The translations under genes and the position numbers were made by a program. A DNA stretch of 45,119 nucleotides from Streptomyces tricolor (GTDB lineage Bacteria; Actinomycetota; Actinomycetes; Streptomycetales; Streptomycetaceae). The stretch spans positions 1 to 45,119 of the forward strand of contig NZ_MUMF01000066.1 of NCBI RefSeq assembly GCF_002155905.1, read 5' to 3'. The notes below the pieces were generated by a model, which saw only the letters and a list, made by a program, of their open reading frames with translations, made no database searches and was not told where the DNA came from. Every line of letters begins with the position of its first letter. Within the stretch, counting starts at the first letter, position 1. Below, piece by piece: positions 1 to 7,756 of the stretch.

Positions 1-257
1 TCGATGACGCCGTGCAGCTGAGGCGCCTCCTCCCGGGTGACCAGGCGGCCGCGCATGGCATACAGGGCGATCCGGTCGGAGTACCAGTACTGCGCACCCA
101 GCAGCCCGGCGGCGATGACCACGACCAGGACCACCGACTTGAGCAGCACGATCAGCGCGGCGACGAACACCACGTACAGCAGCCCGAGCAGGAACATGGT
201 GACCAGCATCCGGGCGGTCAGCTGCCGGTCGGGCTCAAAACGGCTGCGCATCGTCAT
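1..257 (-). CDS. htpX: M48-family (HtpX-like) membrane zinc protease, N-terminal part only
   Basis: The gene runs off the left edge, so about 85 N-terminal residues are visible. They read MTMRSRFEPDRQLTARM followed by two hydrophobic segments (about residues 18-36 and 38-55), then a basic turn with RLVTREEAPQLH. This is the typical start of actinobacterial HtpX/M48 metalloproteases, which cut damaged membrane proteins; the HExxH site would lie outside the window. The ATG overlaps the stop codon of the PspAA gene (TGATG), so it is the third gene of the pspA operon. The family call rests on the N-terminus and the operon context. Confidence 0.75.
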   Translation of the reverse strand, partial: MTMRSRFEPDRQLTARMLVTMFLLGLLYVVFVAALIVLLKSVVLVVVIAAGLLGAQYWYSDRIALYAMRGRLVTREEAPQLHGVI

Positions 258-535
258 CACCCTGGGATCAGGCCCTCGTCGGAGAGCAGGTCGCGCACCT
301 GCGTGAGGCTGGTGTCCGCGTCGGGCAGCACCAGGTCGGACGGCGTGATCGTCTCGTCCGGCACGGGCGTGCCGAGGCTGCGCACCGCGTCCAGCAGGGC
401 AGACAGGGCGGTGGTGAACGCCGTCTCGTCGCCCGCGTCGGCGGCCGGCTGCAGGGCGGAGTCCAGCTCGTTGAGCCGGTCCAGATGCTCATCGGCGATC
501 TCGTACTGGCCCTCACCGAGAATCCGCATGATCAT
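257..535 (-). CDS. pspAA: PspA-associated protein PspAA
   Basis: A 92-residue soluble acidic protein beginning MIMRILGEGQYEIADEHLDRL. The GEGQYEI/DEHLDRLN N-terminus and length match the PspAA domain family that accompanies PspA in actinobacteria and archaea. It overlaps the end of pspA by four bases and the start of the M48 protease gene by three, giving a tightly coupled pspA-pspAA-htpX operon. It presumably acts with PspA at the inner face of the membrane. No signal peptide or membrane segment is seen. Confidence 0.85.
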   Translation of the reverse strand: MIMRILGEGQYEIADEHLDRLNELDSALQPAADAGDETAFTTALSALLDAVRSLGTPVPDETITPSDLVLPDADTSLTQVRDLLSDEGLIPG

Positions 536-1308
536 GATGTCCCCTCCTGGTCCGGCGAGCCCTGCTCGGTGCCCTTGCCTTCCAGGGCCGGTGGGGTGGC
601 GGATGCGGGGAGCTCGGCCTTCATCCGGGCCAGTTCCTTGTCCACGTCGCTGCCCGCGGTGACGCGCTCGAGTTCGGCCTGGATGTCGTCGCGGCCGGCC
701 GGGAGGGTGGCGTCCTCCAGAGCACCGGAGGCGAGCAGCTCGTCCAGTGCGCCGGCGCGCGCCTGCAGTTCCTCGGTCTTGTCCTGGGCGCGCTGCATGG
801 CCAGGCCCACATCGCCCATCTCCTCACCGATACCGGTGACGGCCTCGGTGATACGGGTCTGGGCCTCGGCCGCGGTATAGGTGGCCTTGATGGTCTCCTT
901 GCGGGTGCGGAAGGCGTCTACCTTCGCCTGCAGGCGCTGGGAGGCGAGGGTGAGCTTCTCCTCCTCCGCCTGAAGGGAGGACCGCTGAGCCTCCAGGTCC
1001 GTGAGCTGCGAGGCCACGCCCGTGCGCCGGGTCAGGGCCTCGCGGGCGAGATCCTCGCGTCCGGCGGCGAGCGCCTGCTGGGCCTGCCCCTCCAGCTTGC
1101 CGCCGGACAGCCGCAACTGGTTGATCTGCAGGTCGATACGTTTGCGGCTGGTGGCCACGTCCGCCACGCCGCGCCGTACCTTCTGCAGCAGTTCCTGTTG
1201 CTGGGCGTAGGAGTAGTCCAGTACCTCGCGCGGGTCCTCGGCCCGGTCCAGGGCCTTGTTCGCCTTGATTCGGAACAGGGCGGCTATGCGCTTGGGAATG
1301 CTGGTCAC
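532..1308 (-). CDS. pspA: Phage shock protein A (PspA/IM30 family)
   Basis: A 258-residue protein, nearly all predicted coiled coil, with the family signature near the N-terminus (RIAALFRIKANKALDRAEDP, then LDYSYAQQQELLQKVRRGVADVATSRKR). PspA oligomerises on stressed membranes and limits proton leakage. I start it at GTG 1308, preceded by a GGAGG ribosome site; an in-frame upstream ATG at 1350 has no such site. The tail after about residue 220 is low-complexity (Pro/Thr/Gly/Glu). Upstream, at 1492-1506, lies a copper-operator-like palindrome, so induction by copper is an inference worth testing. Confidence 0.9.
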   Translation of the reverse strand: MTSIPKRIAALFRIKANKALDRAEDPREVLDYSYAQQQELLQKVRRGVADVATSRKRIDLQINQLRLSGGKLEGQAQQALAAGREDLAREALTRRTGVASQLTDLEAQRSSLQAEEEKLTLASQRLQAKVDAFRTRKETIKATYTAAEAQTRITEAVTGIGEEMGDVGLAMQRAQDKTEELQARAGALDELLASGALEDATLPAGRDDIQAELERVTAGSDVDKELARMKAELPASATPPALEGKGTEQGSPDQEGTS

Positions 1309-1491
1309 AGGGCCGCCTCCTCTCGACTGGTGAGGAATCAGCCAGGCCACGCCATGTGGATGGACACCTTCAGGCTCCGGCCCGGTGACCTGGGCCGCAA
1401 CCTTGGCCTGGGCAGTACCTGACCTTCCGGCGGAAGGTCGGCCGAAGCCGCCGGCGGCACGCTCGGCCTGGAAACCATCCTTGCTCCACGA

Positions 1492-1506
1492 TACCCAGCG
1501 GGGGTA
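1492..1506. promoter_or_regulatory. CsoR/RicR-type copper operator candidate upstream of pspA
   Basis: TACCC-AGCGG-GGGTA is an exact match to TACCC-N5-GGGTA, shared with three other sites in the window. Read on the minus strand it is followed by TATCGT, which could serve as a -10 element for pspA about 180 bases downstream. The rest of 1309-1689 holds no gene I can support. Confidence 0.55.
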
Positions 1507-1689
1507 GGGACGAGCGGCCCATACCCGGGGTCCTTCAGCCCTCGTGTGAGGCCCGCGTGCGGGATACAGGCGCGACGAAGCCAGCGCCTGTACTGGTCAG
1601 GGAGGCAGCAGATCGACGACGACCGATGCCAGGCCATCCGCCCTCGACATCGCCGCCGTGCTCTTGCATCCCCATCCGGATGGGACGTC

Positions 1690-2103
1690 TCAGCGGACGA
1701 TCAGAGTGCCTGTCATGTTCGGGTGGAAGGTGCAGACGAAGTCATACTCGCCGGGCTCGGACGGCGCGGTGAACGTCCCGGACTTCCCGCCGGCGATGCT
1801 CCCCGTGTCGAAGGCGTCGCCTTCCGTGGCCGTGACGGTGTGGGCGGCGGAGTCCTTGTTGACCACGGTGATCTTCTCGCCCGCCCGCACTTCCGGATTT
1901 GCCGGGCTGAACGCGAAGTCCTCCATCGTGATGGTCTTCGTCTCTGCGGTGGGGGACGCGGGGCTCGAGGCGGAGGTGGCGGGGCTGGGAGAAGTCGCGG
2001 CGGGTTCGTCGTTCCCGTCGGCACAGGCGGTCGCGAGCAGCAGTACGGCGGCTGCTCCGAGCGCCAGCGGGACGGCACGCCTGCGGCGGGGTGAAGGCGA
2101 CAT
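1690..2103 (-). CDS. Cupredoxin (type 1 copper) lipoprotein
   Basis: A 137-residue exported lipoprotein. After a basic start (MSPSPRRRRA) comes a hydrophobic stretch ending in a lipobox (LLLATAC, Cys near residue 27), a Ser/Pro/Thr linker, and one plastocyanin-like domain. The copper ligands can be read: His in AAHTVTA, then Cys, His and Met in VCTFHPNMTG close to the C-terminus. It should bind one copper outside the membrane, as electron carrier or copper store. The start at 2103 gives a compact signal peptide; an ATG 14 codons upstream is possible. It is transcribed alone, between the pspA operon and the DUF5134 gene. Confidence 0.88.
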   Translation of the reverse strand: MSPSPRRRRAVPLALGAAAVLLLATACADGNDEPAATSPSPATSASSPASPTAETKTITMEDFAFSPANPEVRAGEKITVVNKDSAAHTVTATEGDAFDTGSIAGGKSGTFTAPSEPGEYDFVCTFHPNMTGTLIVR

Positions 2104-2348
2104 CGGACCGGACCCTTCGGACGGGCGCCGGCGGGCGGCTTGCACGGGGGATCATGAAGTCCGAGCCTGCCCGGGCGCGTGGAGTGCTTCCGTCCATTCT
2201 CTCCGTCCCGGGCGTCAAATACGAAGATGCTTCGCAGATTCGGGCCGTGTCGAGTCCACTCCGTGCTGATGCCGACACCCCCACCCTGCTCGACGCTCTC
2301 TCGCCGCAGTGAGCGATGCCGTCCCCGCGTTGTCAGCGATGGCGACCC

Positions 2349-3296
2349 TCACGCGGCCATCATCAGGAGCATCGCCGACATGATCCCGCCCATGCCGATA
2401 TGGGCCGCCAGCGCCGCGTCCGGCGCGGCTCCGAGCTTGCGGCGGCGGCCGTGGCCCGGCCGGTCCGGCTGCTGCGCCAACCTGGTTTTGTCCCACACCG
2501 AGAGCGTCAGCGACGCCAGGAAGACGAACACCGTGTCCGGCATGGCGAGCAGCCAGCGGCTCACGCCCCGTGAGCCGCTGCCCCGGCCGCCGCGCTTGCC
2601 GGTGCCGCGGGCCCTCGCCCACACGGAGGCGCCGATCGACATCAGGAAGTACACGGCGAGCACCGCGATCACCCACCGCCACACAGCACCGGATCCCCCT
2701 GCGGAACCCGCGTCGGCTGCGGCGTTCGCCATCCCCGACATGTCCATTCCGTCGTGCATGGAGCCCATGCCGTCCATGGATTCCATCCCCTCCATGGAAT
2801 CCATGGAGCCCATGCCGTCCATGGATTCCATCCCCTCCATGGAATCCATGCCGGCCATCTGGTGCGTACCCGTCGTGCTCGCCGTGTTCTCCATGCCCGG
2901 CATGTGCGCCATGGAGTGCCCGCTGCCGAGGGCGAGCACCGGTCCGGACGATGTACTCGTCATGGCGAGCGTCATGATCACCATGCCGAAACTGCCGACG
3001 ATGAGGTGGACCCAGTGACGGCCGTGCTTCCACCCGCCGTCGCGCGTGTGTTTGACCGCCATCGCCACTGCCACGAGCCCGAGGACGCCGAACGCAACCG
3101 ACCACCACATGCCGTAGCCCGCGTACCAGCCGACCGTCGCCGGGAGTGCCATGGCGGCCATGCACACGCCCATCAGCAGGTCGCCGCCCGCCGCGAACCG
3201 GATCTCACCGCTGGTGGTCGCCACCCGGACCGCACTGACGGCGGCCACCAGGGCGGCGACCAGCGCGATGGCCCAACTGAGCGTCAGAGTTCCCAT
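2349..3296 (-). CDS. DUF5134-type polytopic membrane protein with Met-rich loop
   Basis: A 315-residue integral membrane protein. Four hydrophobic segments occupy roughly residues 1-115 (starting MGTLTLSWAIALVAALVA), then a Met/Gly/Ser/Asp-rich extracytoplasmic loop (about residues 125-195) with repeated DSMEGMESMDGM units and HSMAHMPGM, then further membrane segments and the end IGMGGIMSAMLLMMAA. The architecture fits DUF5134, common near actinobacterial copper genes. The Met clusters resemble Cu(I) sites, so copper binding or transport is inferred, not shown. ATG 3296 has a GGAAGG site just upstream. A CTAA/TTAG motif lies about 96 bases upstream. Confidence 0.82.
   Translation of the reverse strand: MGTLTLSWAIALVAALVAAVSAVRVATTSGEIRFAAGGDLLMGVCMAAMALPATVGWYAGYGMWWSVAFGVLGLVAVAMAVKHTRDGGWKHGRHWVHLIVGSFGMVIMTLAMTSTSSGPVLALGSGHSMAHMPGMENTASTTGTHQMAGMDSMEGMESMDGMGSMDSMEGMESMDGMGSMHDGMDMSGMANAAADAGSAGGSGAVWRWVIAVLAVYFLMSIGASVWARARGTGKRGGRGSGSRGVSRWLLAMPDTVFVFLASLTLSVWDKTRLAQQPDRPGHGRRRKLGAAPDAALAAHIGMGGIMSAMLLMMAA
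2761..2850. repeat. Exact tandem duplication of a 45-bp unit (2 copies)
   Basis: Bases 2761-2805 and 2806-2850 are identical 45-bp units, each coding 15 residues (MDSMEGMESMDGMGS) of the Met-rich loop of the DUF5134 protein. Shorter ATGGA/TCCAT steps recur inside each unit. The in-frame unit lets copy number change without breaking the gene. Confidence 0.95.
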
Positions 3297-3391
3297 CTTC
3301 ACCTTCCCGATCGTCCGAGCACGGCGGGTCCGCACGGCCGACGCCCGCCCCGTCGTACGAGCGCCACGGGGCGCTGCATGGGCATTAGCTG

Positions 3392-3406
3392 CTAGTGCCC
3401 TTAGTA
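3392..3406. promoter_or_regulatory. CTAA/TTAG-type operator candidate, upstream of DUF5134 gene
   Basis: CTAGTGCCCTTAGTA, a degenerate copy of the 15-mer CTAAGT-N3-TTAGTA found repeatedly in this window, about 96 bases upstream of the DUF5134 start. On the minus strand it contains TACTAA, which may overlap the -10. Confidence 0.45.
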
Positions 3407-3520
3407 CGTTGCTCGGGCGGAGGGTGTTCAGGTGGTCGGTGGGATTTCGCCCTGCGGGCCTTACTGGCAGGGCGCCGGACGGTTCGTAGGAACACGGGAA
3501 GCCTGCTGACGGGCCCCGTG

Positions 3521-4498
3521 TCAGCCGAAGTCGTTGACCTGGTCGACCGTCGCAGGGCGGGTCTCCTGCCACTGCCGCGAGCTGAGCAAACGGGTTCGCT
3601 CGGCGAGCCGTCGAAGGGCGCCGATCGCGCCCCGGTCGAGGGGCGCACCGCTGTATCCGACATAAGCGACCACACCAGGCTCTGGCTCCCAGGCCAGCAC
3701 AGCGTTGCCGACGAGTCCGGACGTCACGACCGCGGGCTTGCCGCGCACTCTGCCGGCAGGCTGCGTGCCCACGGCGTACAACCGGTCCTCGATGCCCCCA
3801 CAACGGGCCACGCCGGTGAAGGTCAGACCGCCGGAGAGCTCCCCGGCCTCTCCCACCTCGTCGGAGCCGTAGCGTGCCTCGCGCAGGAGGTGCGGGCGTG
3901 CGGCACCCGTCGACACCACCGAGAACCCGGACGGTGCCCTGACCTTCGGACGCCCGGATGAGACCGTTGTCGCGGCGGCGATTCCCACCAGTTGCGGCCG
4001 AGGCAGATCGCCGCGCACGCGCGCGTACGCCCCTGAGACAGGCCAGATGATCTCGCCGCTACGGTTCCACCCCGACGCGTCGCCGATCCGGATCGGGCGG
4101 CCAACCCGAGGCTTCGACACAGGGAACGTCACCACCGCACCATTCCGTGCCAACGATCCATCCGACCGCCGCACCGTCACCGTCCAAGGACCGGCATCAG
4201 CCCGCCGGTCGTGCCGGTTCAGGGAGCCCTGGCCCAAGGCGACTCCGTTGATCAACAGGCCGGGCGTCTCATCCTGCCTGACGGACGCGTTCGGACCGTC
4301 CGGGGTGGGAACGCCGGTCGGCGACGACAGCGACGGCGAACTCCGGGGCTTTGCCGACTGAGGGGCGTCTTCGCCATTCGCGACGATGAGGCTGACCACC
4401 AGGGCTGCGATCGTCACCACAGCCACGGCCGCCATGACCAACCAGCGAGGGGGTCTCCAAGGTGGCCGCTCCGGCCCGCCGCTGAGAATCTCGCTCAT
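3521..4498 (-). CDS. Membrane-anchored protein of unknown function
   Basis: 325 residues: short cytoplasmic N-terminus (MSEILSGGPERPPW), one membrane anchor at about residues 22-42 (WLVMAAVAVVTIAALVVSLIV), a Ser/Pro/Thr linker to about 75, and an extracytoplasmic domain with beta-rich character (LLINGVALGQGSLN, WTVTVRRSDGS, GLVGNAVLAWEPEPGVVAYVGYSG). I do not recognise the domain. ATG 4498 follows a strong GGAGGAGG site. It is a single gene with no obvious partner. The long divergent or antisense frames over it are codon shadows. Confidence 0.75.
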   Translation of the reverse strand: MSEILSGGPERPPWRPPRWLVMAAVAVVTIAALVVSLIVANGEDAPQSAKPRSSPSLSSPTGVPTPDGPNASVRQDETPGLLINGVALGQGSLNRHDRRADAGPWTVTVRRSDGSLARNGAVVTFPVSKPRVGRPIRIGDASGWNRSGEIIWPVSGAYARVRGDLPRPQLVGIAAATTVSSGRPKVRAPSGFSVVSTGAARPHLLREARYGSDEVGEAGELSGGLTFTGVARCGGIEDRLYAVGTQPAGRVRGKPAVVTSGLVGNAVLAWEPEPGVVAYVGYSGAPLDRGAIGALRRLAERTRLLSSRQWQETRPATVDQVNDFG

Positions 4499-4779
4499 GC
4501 GCGCAGCCTCCTCCCCGGTTGGACAGGCACACGGCACGGGGCGGCGCCGGCTTCTTCGGCCTCTCCATGTTCTGTGTACACCGCTCGCCGCTCATAGGTT
4601 CCCGCCTGGACAAAGCCGCACGGCCACATGGGGGTGGAGGGAGACAAGTGGTTTCATCGCAGCGGGATTCGTCACATTCTTCTGCAACCAGCTTGCTGCC
4701 GCTGCCGGTTGTCTACCGCACCACGTTGCTGCCCAGGACCAGATCAGCGTCGACGCCGAGCCTGGCAGAACACACCCTC

Positions 4780-5180
4780 TCAGCGTACGAGGGTGTCCGC
4801 CACGGCCTTGAACAGGCGGTCTTCTGTGGCTGGCAAGAGAACCTCAAGCTGTCGTCCGGCCACGTTGCACAGGACCATTGAGAGCTCATTGACGACCTCG
4901 ACGGTGGCGCCAGGAGTCCCGAGCTGCAGGTTCGAGACGGTGCCATCAGTGGTGGAGAGGAAGACGCCTTCGGCTTGCACCACGAGGCGAGCGCGCTGTC
5001 GCTCTCCGCCGGAGTTGCGGAATCGTGCGTCACAGCGGATGCGGATGGTTCCCCCACGGTTCAGCGCGGCGATCGTTTGGGAAATGTGGCGCTCGCGCCG
5101 TAGCCCGCGTATGCGGCGAAGGAGCGGAGCGGCTCAACCACGACCGCGAAGCCGACAATGACGACGAGGGTTTCCCACAC
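4780..5180 (-). pseudogene. Small single-span membrane protein, frameshifted
   Basis: A GTG at 5180 with GGAG seven bases upstream opens a frame for a membrane segment (VWETLVVIVGFAVVV...SFAAYAGY) that hits a stop at 5061-5063 after 39 codons. In another frame, from about 5100, continues LRRERHISQTIAALNRGG, then RFRNSGGERQRARLVVQ, GVFLSTTDGTV and so on to the stop at 4780, with no good start before GTG 4983. Adding one base near 5100 (TAC-CGG-CGC) fuses both into a 133-residue protein: anchor, basic stretch, soluble beta-rich domain. I read this as a one-base deletion or a sequencing error. It follows the M23 peptidase gene by 51 bases, possibly as one transcript. Function unknown. Confidence 0.6.
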
Positions 5181-5231
5181 GGGCATCTCCAGCGGCTCGG
5201 CTTTGATCAACGACAGGACGTCGATACACGC

Positions 5232-6617
5232 CTACGTCGGGTCGAGGCCATGGCTGCGCAGCCACGGCAGCGGATCCACGGCATCGCCGGCGCCCGGATG
5301 CACTTCCAGGTGGAGATGAGGCCCCGACGAGTTGCCGGTGCTGCCCGCATAGGCGATGACGGTCCCTGCCTTGACGTAACCGGAGCGGAGCCTGAAGCCG
5401 GCGAGGTGGGCGTACCAGGTCTGCGTGCCGTCCGGGGCGGTCACCTTGACGAGGTTGCCGTAGGACGGATGCCACATGGCCTCGACTGTGCCGTCTGTTA
5501 CCGCCATCACCGGCGTGTTCATGGGCACGGGGAAGTCGAGGCCGGTGTGCCGGTTCGCCCACATGGACCCGGCCGCCCCGAACAGCTCGCCGACTCCTTT
5601 CTGTGCGACGGGGAGTGCGAACTTCGGGCGCAGTGCCTCTCTGCGCGCGGCCTCCGCCTTCTTGCGTGCCGCCTCCTCTTGCCTGAGCCTCTGCTCCTCA
5701 CGCCGCCGCTGTTCGAGGTCGACGCGCTCCTGCGCCCGGCTCGCACGCCCGGCGAAGTCGTCGGCGCCCCGGCTGAGTGCGGTGAGCTGGGTGTCGAGCT
5801 CGCTGTTGGCCGCGGAGGGTTCGACGGCCGGGTCGTCGGCGGCCTCCACGGTCTTGACGCCGCCGCCGAGGCCGATGGAGGCCGCGGCCATCCCGGCCAT
5901 GCCCACGAAGGCGACGGAGGGTGCGACGACCGTCAGGAAAGCGGAGCTTCGGCGAGGCGCCCGGCGATCGCGGCGGCCGGCGCGGCGCGTCGTCGGCCGG
6001 GCTGGGGGAGTGGCGGGAGTCGACGAGGCTTCGGACGTGTCCTGGAGCGTGCCTGGCGCGTCGTACTCCGGCGCTCTGTTTACAGGCTCCTCATCGGGAC
6101 CGTCGTGGAAGTCGACGGGGGCGGCAGCGTTGAGTGAACCGAGGGCGTCGGAGCTGTCCGGGATCGTCGGGGAGAAGGTGGGACCGTTGTGATCCGCCCA
6201 CTGGCCCGGGTACCCGTGACCGCTCGGGTTGGTGTGGTAGCCGGATATCTCCCACGACGGGGCCGCGTCGTGGCCGCCGCTGTGCTCGTGCCATGTGTGG
6301 TGGGCGAAGGGCCCGGTACCAGGCGCACCGGCGCCGTACGTGCCCGGTAGCGGACCGAACAGCGGGTCCGCCTCGGTGTATGCGGCATCGGTCAGGCCGA
6401 GGTCGTGGGCGGGGTGTCCGTAGGGCTCGTGCGGGACCGCCCACCGAGGGTTTTCCGGCCATGCGACGTGTGTCGTGTCGGAGTGGGGGACCGTCGAGGC
6501 CCAGCCCCCCGACGCATACCGATCGTCCACCAGCACCTTCTCTTTCACCTCGACAGCCGGAGGACGAGCGGCGACTGCACTCGCGGAGAGACCGCTGAAC
6601 GCCGGATCGGACCTCAT
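5232..6617 (-). CDS. M23 family metalloendopeptidase, membrane-anchored
   Basis: 461 residues. The first 210 are low-complexity (Pro, Gly, His, Trp, Tyr); basic residues precede one membrane segment (about 225-250, FLTVVAPSVAFVGMAGMAAA); then a coiled coil (about 275-335, ERVDLEQRRREEQRLRQEEA) and the peptidase domain at about 345-455. Zinc ligands are visible as HTGLDF (HxxxD) and HLHLEV (HxH). These enzymes cut peptide cross-links or stems in peptidoglycan. ATG 6617 is the first start in frame but has a weak ribosome site, so the true start could be downstream. A TA-rich palindromic motif lies only 15 bases upstream. Confidence 0.88.
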   Translation of the reverse strand: MRSDPAFSGLSASAVAARPPAVEVKEKVLVDDRYASGGWASTVPHSDTTHVAWPENPRWAVPHEPYGHPAHDLGLTDAAYTEADPLFGPLPGTYGAGAPGTGPFAHHTWHEHSGGHDAAPSWEISGYHTNPSGHGYPGQWADHNGPTFSPTIPDSSDALGSLNAAAPVDFHDGPDEEPVNRAPEYDAPGTLQDTSEASSTPATPPARPTTRRAGRRDRRAPRRSSAFLTVVAPSVAFVGMAGMAAASIGLGGGVKTVEAADDPAVEPSAANSELDTQLTALSRGADDFAGRASRAQERVDLEQRRREEQRLRQEEAARKKAEAARREALRPKFALPVAQKGVGELFGAAGSMWANRHTGLDFPVPMNTPVMAVTDGTVEAMWHPSYGNLVKVTAPDGTQTWYAHLAGFRLRSGYVKAGTVIAYAGSTGNSSGPHLHLEVHPGAGDAVDPLPWLRSHGLDPT

Positions 6618-6631
6618 GCCAGGCGGGGATA

Positions 6632-6646
6632 CTAAACCACTACGTA
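6632..6646. promoter_or_regulatory. CTAA/TTAG-type operator candidate, upstream of M23 gene
   Basis: CTAAACCACTACGTA, overlapping the palindrome ACTACGTAGT at 6639-6648. It lies 15 bases before the M23 start and would overlap the transcript start. The remaining sequence to 6880 shows no other element I can name. Confidence 0.45.
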
Positions 6647-6880
6647 GTTTTGATGGATGGCCGGACTCGGAAGTGGGGCGCGAGGCACGCGAAGCGGCCG
6701 GGAGATGACCTGCGGAGTTGAGTGCGCTGAGTGACGTTGGTCACGCCGTGGCGGTGAGCGGGACCAAGTGCGGCGTCCTTCGTTTGTCAGAGCACTGCTG
6801 GCCGTCGAGACGGCAGAAGCAGTCGAAACGCACGAGCCACCGTCGATCGGTACGGTGGCCGACGAACAGGGGATCACTTC

Positions 6881-7585
6881 ATGCGCTTGCCGCGCCCGCA
6901 CCTGAGTGCCGTCCTCAGGCCGCGTCTGCCGCGTACGCGTGCGGGGCAGCGGCGGACCGTGCAGGCGTTGATGCTGCTGTGCGTGCTGGCGCTGATACCC
7001 GCGACGTGGGTGTTCACGGCTGCGGACGACCGGCTGCGGACGACGACCGAGGCCCCCCGCACCGATGTTGCCGTGGTTTTCGGTGCGGGCCTGTTATGGA
7101 ACGGCGAGCCGTCGATCTTCCTCGCCAACCGCCTCGACGCCGCGGCCGAGTTGTATCGCGAGGGCCGCGTCAAGGTGGTTCTGGTCACCGGCGACAACAG
7201 CAGCCACCACTACAACGAGCCGCACACCATGCGCCACTACCTCATCGATCGCGGCGTGCCCCACGCTCACATCGTCAGCGACTACGCCGGCTTCGACACC
7301 TGGGACTCCTGCGTGCGCGCCAAGAAGATCTTCGGTGTCGACCGCGCGATCCTCGTCAGCCAGGGCTTCCACATCCGCCGGGCGGTCGCTCTGTGCCAGG
7401 GGGCCGGCGTCGACTCGTACGGCGTCAGTGCGGCCGACCACCACGACGCGATCTACTACTACGGCGCCACCCGCGAACTGTTCGCCGCGAGCAAGGCGGC
7501 CCTGGACGCGGCGTTCGAGCCGGACCCCCAGTTCCTCGGGCCGAAGGAACCGGGCGTGGCGCGGGCGCTGGCCGACGCCCGGTGA
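6881..7585 (+). CDS. YdcF/SanA family (DUF218) membrane protein
   Basis: 234 residues: basic N-terminus, one membrane segment at about residues 29-48 (LMLLCVLALIPATWVFTAA), and a DUF218 domain from about 60 to 205. Family motifs visible are VAVVFGAGLLWNGEPS, VLVTGDN, DYAGFDTWDSCVRA and VSQGFHIRRAVALC. SanA/ElyC proteins are linked to envelope barrier function and peptidoglycan precursor metabolism at low temperature or under antibiotics; the chemistry is unsettled. ATG 6881 has AGGGGA seven bases upstream. Single gene, followed by a hairpin. Confidence 0.88.
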   Translation: MRLPRPHLSAVLRPRLPRTRAGQRRTVQALMLLCVLALIPATWVFTAADDRLRTTTEAPRTDVAVVFGAGLLWNGEPSIFLANRLDAAAELYREGRVKVVLVTGDNSSHHYNEPHTMRHYLIDRGVPHAHIVSDYAGFDTWDSCVRAKKIFGVDRAILVSQGFHIRRAVALCQGAGVDSYGVSAADHHDAIYYYGATRELFAASKAALDAAFEPDPQFLGPKEPGVARALADAR

Positions 7586-7652
7586 TCAGGCGTCGGCCGA
7601 CGAGTCGTTGAGCCGCGGCGTGTGCTTCTCCGAGTAGCTGCGCCGCCCCCCT

Positions 7653-7674
7653 CCTGTCCTCGGGTGAGGACAGG
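7653..7674. terminator. Hairpin between convergent genes
   Basis: CCTGTCCTC, loop GGGT, GAGGACAGG: a perfect 9-bp stem between the convergent stops at 7585 and 7757. No T-run follows, as is common in streptomycetes. Confidence 0.6.
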
Positions 7675-7756
7675 ACAGGGCGTGTGACACGCTCTGCCCG
7701 CAGAGCACGCCGCCGGGTCCAGGTCATGCTCATCCAGCCGGAACCCGGCGACATGC

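Noticed and set aside
2761..2850. Short direct repeats as a CRISPR array
   Set aside because: Two contiguous in-frame coding units without spacers; not CRISPR. No CRISPR array was seen anywhere in the window.
2215..3165. His/Gly-rich frame overlapping the DUF5134 gene
   Set aside because: Same strand, different phase; its HGFHGGDGIHGRHG repeats are the 45-bp repeat read out of frame.
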